A DNA stretch of 64,000 bases from positions 496,001 to 560,000 of the forward strand of contig CAJTPW010000001.1 in NCBI GenBank assembly GCA_910578465.1, given 5' to 3'. A model generated the notes under the pieces. It did not search any database. It was not told the origin of the DNA and saw only the letters and a program-made list of their open reading frames with translations. Position 1 is the stretch's first letter, and each line of letters begins with the position of its first letter. Below are positions 60,472-64,000 of the stretch, piece by piece. Made by a program: the position numbers and the translations under genes. The stretch comes from an uncultured Vampirovibrio sp. (lineage in GTDB: Bacteria; Cyanobacteriota; Vampirovibrionia; Gastranaerophilales; Gastranaerophilaceae).

Positions 60472-60574
60472 TTTTTACTTTGCAATTTAATATCTTAAAG
60501 CGGCTTCAAATACCTCTATTGCAGGCTTATTGAGAGCTTATTAAAAAATATTAAAAGAAATTTTGAAAATTTCC

Positions 60575-60602
60575 TTGAAAAAAATAATAAGATTGCTATA
60601 AT
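60575..60602 (+). promoter_or_regulatory. Promoter of the small RNA
   Basis: TTGAAA (60575-60580), a 16-bp spacer and TATAAT (60597-60602) preceded by TGC (extended -10). The predicted start is near 60609. Confidence 0.75.
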
Positions 60603-60608
60603 ACTTAT

Positions 60609-60780
60609 TGAAGGTTCCGGTTACCACCGCCAATGCCTAACCGGAGACTTCATTGGCGAAAGTAAGGTTGAGCAGGCTTTGACACCTCCACCACCCCGTC
60701 AAGGTTTGTTCTATAATCCTTACAAAACAAAAAAACAGGAAGACGTTTCAACCTCCACCCGAAGCGGCTTTCTGTTTTTT
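60609..60780 (+). ncRNA. Small RNA with pseudoknot and two C-rich anti-Shine-Dalgarno loops
   Basis: A strong promoter and a terminator bound a 172-base transcript without an open frame. (a) CCGGTTA (60617-60623) pairs with TAACCGG (60638-60644), and CGCCAATG in its loop (60628-60635) pairs with CATTGGCG (60651-60658), a feasible H-type pseudoknot. (b) GTAAGG/CCTTAC and CTTTGAC/GTCAAGG build a long hairpin that shows the loop ACCTCCACCACCCC (60684-60697). (c) The terminator hairpin (60734-60776) shows the loop AACCTCCACCC (60750-60760). CCUCC loops can pair with ribosome-binding sites. It lies between convergent proC and an oxidoreductase gene. It does not match 4.5S, 6S or tmRNA features. 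The rest of the 432-bp gap holds no gene. Confidence 0.65.
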
Positions 60781-60846
60781 TATGGGGATTTTTAAATGAA
60801 ATCTTGATTTGAATAAATTTGAACATATGTAATCTTAATAAAATAA

Positions 60847-60870
60847 AAGGCTCCGAATTATCGGAGCCTT
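60847..60870. terminator. Terminator after the oxidoreductase gene
   Basis: AAGGCTCCGA and TCGGAGCCTT form a perfect 10-bp stem with a 4-base loop ATTA, followed by a T-rich run on the minus strand. It can also stop read-through from the small RNA. Confidence 0.88.
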
Positions 60871-60903
60871 AAAGCTTTTTTGTAAAATCTTTTTATTTAA
60901 CCG

Positions 60904-61911
60904 TTATTTTTTAGACCTTGATAGTGCAAAGTCAACGCTGTCAAGTTTCTTTCTTCTCGTTGAATCAAGAAGGATTTCTTCCGCATCTTCAAGAACTTTT
61001 GTTATAATATAACCGTTTTCCCCGTCAGAGCGCGGAGTTTTTCCTGTTTCAATACAGTGGATAAAATGCTGACATTCAAGTTTTAAGGGCTCAATTTCAA
61101 GGTAATCGAAAATTTCTATGCTCTTTTGCGCAGGCGTTTTGTTGTCAAATACCTGCAATTTGTTTTCCATTAAAGTATCATCCAGAATTGCAGTTCCTTT
61201 TTCGCCGCGAACAAGCAGAGTAACCCTTTTTTGAGGATGTATCCAGCTGTCTGAAACATGGGTTATGATATCGTCTTCGAATTCAATTGTAAGATGTGTG
61301 ATATCGTAAATGTTATCATCTTCGCTACAGCAGCCTGTTGCATTTAATACTTTAACGGGCTGTTTTCCTAAAATATGGGCTATCATAGAAACATCATGCG
61401 GCGCTAAATCCCACATAACGCTTCTGTCGTTTTTAAAATAGTTTATATTTAATCTGTCGCTTTGAACATATTTAATTTTTCCTAAAACTCCCTCCGCTAT
61501 AAGCATTTGAAGTCTGTTTACGGCAGGATGATACAATAAAAGGTGTCCCACCATTAAAATTAAGCCTTTTGAATCGGCAAGTTCTTTAAGTTTTGAAACT
61601 TCATCGGCAATTGTCGAAACAGGTTTTTCAATGTAAACGTGTTTTCCTGCCTCTAAAACTTTTTTAGCAATTGTAAAGTGGGTGTGGCTCGGGGTAATAA
61701 CGCATACTGCTTCAATTTCTTTATTGTTTAAGAGGTCTTCAAAATTATTTGTGACATTGACATTCGGGTAATTTTTCTTAATCATCTCGATGTTGTCTTT
61801 GTCAATATCGCAGACAGTATTTAAAGCATTAAGATTGTAAAAATTTCTTACAATATTTCTTCCCCAGATTCCGCAGCCTATAACTCCAACATTTCTTTTT
61901 TCGTTTTTCAT
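60904..61911 (-). CDS. Gfo/Idh/MocA-family NAD(P)-dependent oxidoreductase
   Basis: A 335-residue dehydrogenase with an N-terminal Rossmann fold ('VGVIGCGIWGRNIVRNF'), the 'VITPSHTHF' strand, the catalytic-site 'HVYIEKPVS' (EKP motif) and a C-terminal alpha/beta domain with 'GHLLLYHPAV'. Family members oxidise or epimerise sugars, often nucleotide-sugars such as UDP-GlcNAc derivatives. The exact substrate is unknown. The next gene, divergent, is a WecG-type glycosyltransferase, which fits a surface-polysaccharide role. Confidence 0.88.
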   Translation of the reverse strand: MKNEKRNVGVIGCGIWGRNIVRNFYNLNALNTVCDIDKDNIEMIKKNYPNVNVTNNFEDLLNNKEIEAVCVITPSHTHFTIAKKVLEAGKHVYIEKPVSTIADEVSKLKELADSKGLILMVGHLLLYHPAVNRLQMLIAEGVLGKIKYVQSDRLNINYFKNDRSVMWDLAPHDVSMIAHILGKQPVKVLNATGCCSEDDNIYDITHLTIEFEDDIITHVSDSWIHPQKRVTLLVRGEKGTAILDDTLMENKLQVFDNKTPAQKSIEIFDYLEIEPLKLECQHFIHCIETGKTPRSDGENGYIITKVLEDAEEILLDSTRRKKLDSVDFALSRSKK

Positions 61912-62021
61912 AATAATTTTGCCTTGAATTTCCTTTTATAATCGGAGTTTTAACCCCGTCTTTTTCATCTTTAATTGTATAAAATAATGAACGAAAGTCA
62001 ATCTTTGAAAAGTTTTTATGA

Positions 62022-62027
62022 TATGAT
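62022..62027 (+). promoter_or_regulatory. -10 box 6 bases before the ATG of the WecG-type gene (leaderless)
   Basis: TATGAT ends at 62027 and the ATG starts at 62034. No Shine-Dalgarno sequence is present, and no good -35 is seen. Confidence 0.4.
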
Positions 62028-62033
62028 TGAGCT

Positions 62034-62777
62034 ATGATGAAAACTGCTAAAATTCAAGGTTTTAATGTAAACCTTTTAAAATACGATGAAGCATTAAATT
62101 TTGTTAAAACGTCTTTGGATAACGGTGAAAATATTCAAATTGTGACCATAAACCCCGAAATGATTGAGGCTGCAAAGAAAAATCCTGATTTTGCAAACGT
62201 TTTAAAGTATGCTGAACTTGTTGTCCCCGATGGGGTCGGGATTAAAATTGCACTGAAACTTAAGGGTGTTAATCAGGAGCAAATCAGAGGGGTGGATTTT
62301 GCTCAGAGTTTAATTGAGCTTGCGGATAAAAACGGATACAAACTTGCTCTTATCGGGGCAAAACCCGAGGTTAACGCAAAACTTGTTGAAGTATTAAAGG
62401 CAAAATACCCGAATTTGAACATTGTATACAGTCATGACGGATATTTTCAAAATGAAGATTTAATTATTGATGAAATTAAAAAATCTGGTGCAAACCTTGT
62501 TTTCACTGCTCTTGGCGCGCCAAAACAGGAATTTTTTAACGATAAATTAAAAACAAGCCTGCAAGGGGTTGCATCCATTGGGCTTGGCGGTACATTTGAC
62601 GTGATGGCAGGCTGTGTAAAGCTTGCACCGCCCGTATACAGAAAGCTCGGGCTTGAATGGCTTTATCGAACAATCAAACAGCCTGAACGTATAAAACGAA
62701 TATTTCCAACTTTGCCATTATTCCTTTTTCACAGTATAATGGAAGCAGCGGGAGAAGCTCTGGGGGGTAAAAAATAA
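62034..62777 (+). CDS. WecG/TagA/CpsF-family glycosyltransferase
   Basis: A 247-residue GT26 enzyme. Motifs are 'IVTINPEMIEAAKKNP', 'VVPDGVGIKIALKLKG' (catalytic Asp), 'ALIGAKPEV', 'SHDGYF', 'TALGAPKQEFF' and 'GLGGTFDVMAGCVKLAP' near the end. It transfers ManNAc or ManNAcA from a UDP donor to a lipid-linked sugar, the second step of teichoic-acid linkage or enterobacterial common antigen. The product here is likely a surface glycan. Two ATG codons lie in a row, and the first is chosen. Transketolase genes follow after 5 bp. Confidence 0.93.
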   Translation: MMKTAKIQGFNVNLLKYDEALNFVKTSLDNGENIQIVTINPEMIEAAKKNPDFANVLKYAELVVPDGVGIKIALKLKGVNQEQIRGVDFAQSLIELADKNGYKLALIGAKPEVNAKLVEVLKAKYPNLNIVYSHDGYFQNEDLIIDEIKKSGANLVFTALGAPKQEFFNDKLKTSLQGVASIGLGGTFDVMAGCVKLAPPVYRKLGLEWLYRTIKQPERIKRIFPTLPLFLFHSIMEAAGEALGGKK

Positions 62778-62782
62778 ATTTT

Positions 62783-63616
62783 ATGTCCGATAATGTTTTA
62801 AAAAACGTTTCTTTTAAAGACTTTACAAATACCGTACGATGTGACATTTTAAAAATGATTCACGGGGCGAAATCGGGTCATCCGGGCGGTTCTTTATCAT
62901 GTGTTGAAATTTTATCGGTGCTTTATGGAAAGATTTTAAATGTTCCTGTTGAATGGAAAAAATCTCCCGATTTTGATAAAAGGGACAGATTTATATTATC
63001 CAAAGGTCATGCAAGCGCCTGTCTATACAGTGTTCTTGCGCGTTCAGGTTTTTTCAGCCCTGATGAGCTTATGACATTCAGGAAATTCGGCTCAAGACTT
63101 CAAGGACATCCCTCAACAAGGTATGCTCTGGAGGGTATTGAAGCTTCCACAGGTTCGCTCGGACAGGGGCTTTCAATGGCATCGGGCGTTGCTCTTGCTT
63201 TAAAGCTGGATAAAAACCCTGCAAAGGTTTTTGTCCTTACAGGCGATGGAGAAATGCAGGAAGGAAGCGTCTGGGAAGCTCTAATGGCGATTTCTCACAG
63301 AAAGCTTGATAATATTGTTGTAATTGTGGATAAGAATAATCTTCAAATCGACGGTTCCTGCGATGATGTGAAATCTCTCGGAAATTTGGATAAAAAACTT
63401 GAGGCATTCGGTTTTGATGTTCAAACAGTGGACGGACATTCCGAAGAAGCCCTTACTGAAGCATTTTTAAAGGCTAAAAATTCAAACAGACCGTCTGCAA
63501 TTATTGCAAATACGGTTAAAGGCAAAGGAATTTCCTTTATGGAAAATAACGCGGGCTGGCATGGCAAGGCGCCAAAGGATTCTGAACTTCAGGCTGCAAT
63601 GGAGGAGATTAAATAA
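62783..63616 (+). CDS. Transketolase, N-terminal (thiamine-diphosphate) subunit
   Basis: A 277-residue half-transketolase. It has 'GHPGGSLSCVEIL' at the N-terminus, 'ILSKGHASACLYSVL' and the ThDP/Mg motif from 'LTGDGEMQEGSVWEAL' to 'DKNNLQIDG'. It must pair with the C-terminal subunit whose gene overlaps its stop (TAATG). Together they shift two-carbon units in the pentose phosphate pathway. Split transketolases are common in several bacterial phyla and in archaea. The ribosome-binding site is weak. Confidence 0.95.
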   Translation: MSDNVLKNVSFKDFTNTVRCDILKMIHGAKSGHPGGSLSCVEILSVLYGKILNVPVEWKKSPDFDKRDRFILSKGHASACLYSVLARSGFFSPDELMTFRKFGSRLQGHPSTRYALEGIEASTGSLGQGLSMASGVALALKLDKNPAKVFVLTGDGEMQEGSVWEALMAISHRKLDNIVVIVDKNNLQIDGSCDDVKSLGNLDKKLEAFGFDVQTVDGHSEEALTEAFLKAKNSNRPSAIIANTVKGKGISFMENNAGWHGKAPKDSELQAAMEEIK

Positions 63617-64000
63617 TGGGGCTTAATACATCTTTTCTTAAAGTTGATGGGGAAGTTAAATCTCCAAGGGCAGCATATGGCGAAACCCTTGTGGAGCTTG
63701 GTGAACAAGATAAAAATATTGTTGTTTTGGACGCAGACTTAAGCTGCTCCACACAGACTTGCATGTTTCAAAAACGCTTCCCTGAAAGGTTTTTTAACGC
63801 AGGGATAGCAGAGCAGGATTTAATGACAACGGCGGCAGGACTTGCAATAGCAGGAAAAACCCCGTTTGTAAGTACATTTGCAATGTTTGCAACCGCAAGA
63901 TGTCTTGATCAAATAAGAAATTCCATCTGTTATCCGAATTTGAATGTGAAAATTGTTGCAACACACGGCGGAATAACGGTGGGCGAGGATGGTGCTTCAC
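63616..64000 (+). CDS. Transketolase, C-terminal (pyrimidine-binding) subunit, 3' end outside window
   Basis: The frame runs open from the ATG at 63616 to the window edge, 128 codons. It has the transketolase pyrimidine domain: 'SPRAAYGETLVELGEQDKNI', 'VVLDADLSCSTQT', 'FFNAGIAEQDLMTTAAGLA' with the catalytic Glu (IAEQ), and 'ATHGGITVGEDGAS'. About 180 more residues are expected beyond the window. The first base of its ATG is the last base of the N-subunit stop, so the two subunits are made in step. Confidence 0.95.
   Translation, partial: MGLNTSFLKVDGEVKSPRAAYGETLVELGEQDKNIVVLDADLSCSTQTCMFQKRFPERFFNAGIAEQDLMTTAAGLAIAGKTPFVSTFAMFATARCLDQIRNSICYPNLNVKIVATHGGITVGEDGAS

Noticed and set aside
60604..60725. 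4.5S (SRP) or 6S RNA identity for the small RNA
   Set aside because: The SRP apical motif with GGAA loop and AGGAAGCAG-type internal loop is missing on both strands, and the two ends are not complementary as in 6S RNA.

Overview
This window reads as a contiguous, gene-dense, low-GC chromosome segment from a Gram-negative bacterium. My best placement is the non-photosynthetic cyanobacterial lineage (Vampirovibrionia/Melainabacteria, Gastranaerophilales-like). This is inferred from gene content, not from a database search. Supporting points are a VKOR-DsbA fusion, a thiamine-phosphate synthase with the long N-terminal extension, a DUF1292 protein behind ruvX, an outer-membrane-type ExbB/ExbD/TonB and AsmA set, meso-diaminopimelate-type MurE, and no photosynthesis gene. 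No rRNA, tRNA, CRISPR array, transposase or prophage was recognised.

Layout. 1-6.8 kb: the end of a DNA-alkylation-repair gene, queH, VKOR-DsbA, a lineage-specific coiled-coil protein, hisF, a diguanylate-cyclase-like protein and a PBP/beta-lactamase-fold serine hydrolase. 6.8-14.6 kb: aspS, metK (behind a striking pseudoknot leader), a DciA-like gene, a stand-alone ClpX-type zinc finger, an unknown helical protein, ruvX, DUF1292 and a DUF2229-type protein. 14.7-30.8 kb: envelope block with an M16 peptidase, the TonB-ExbB-ExbD-ExbD-AsmA operon, two exported proteins and a 1556-residue AsmA/TamB-like protein. 30.9-40.4 kb: TPR lipoprotein, lgt, gpmI, folP, rplY and uvrC, followed by a 1.24-kb cassette bounded by a second copy of the uvrC 3' end. 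40.4-44.8 kb: accessory genes (a Cys/His/Asp protein, a GNAT-like protein, a BlaI-like regulator, a TadE-like pseudopilin, a GT2). 44.9-51.7 kb: division and wall genes rsmH-ftsL-ftsI-murE-murA. 51.7-64 kb: ECF sigma/anti-sigma pair, thiE, MATE, glcD, kinases, rpmH-rnpA, proC, a probable small RNA, an oxidoreductase, a WecG-type glycosyltransferase and split transketolase subunits.

How the genes fit together. Much of the window serves the cell envelope. Lgt modifies lipoproteins such as the TPR protein beside it. The TonB/ExbBD motor and the AsmA proteins imply energy and lipid transfer to an outer membrane. rsmH-ftsL-ftsI-murE-murA make and divide the wall. VKOR-DsbA forms disulfides in exported proteins. 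Several genes seem to be expressed from leaderless mRNAs, with a good -10 box 6-8 bases before the ATG and no ribosome-binding site, and TTG starts are common.

The most unusual non-coding signals are four. (1) An H-type pseudoknot in the metK leader buries the ribosome-binding site. (2) A small RNA between proC and the oxidoreductase gene has a pseudoknot plus two hairpins that display C-rich anti-Shine-Dalgarno loops. (3) A 61-bp element with paired GTATATAC palindromes lies beside each of two paralogous coiled-coil genes 55 kb apart. (4) The uvrC 3' end is duplicated around a regulator/exported-protein cassette.
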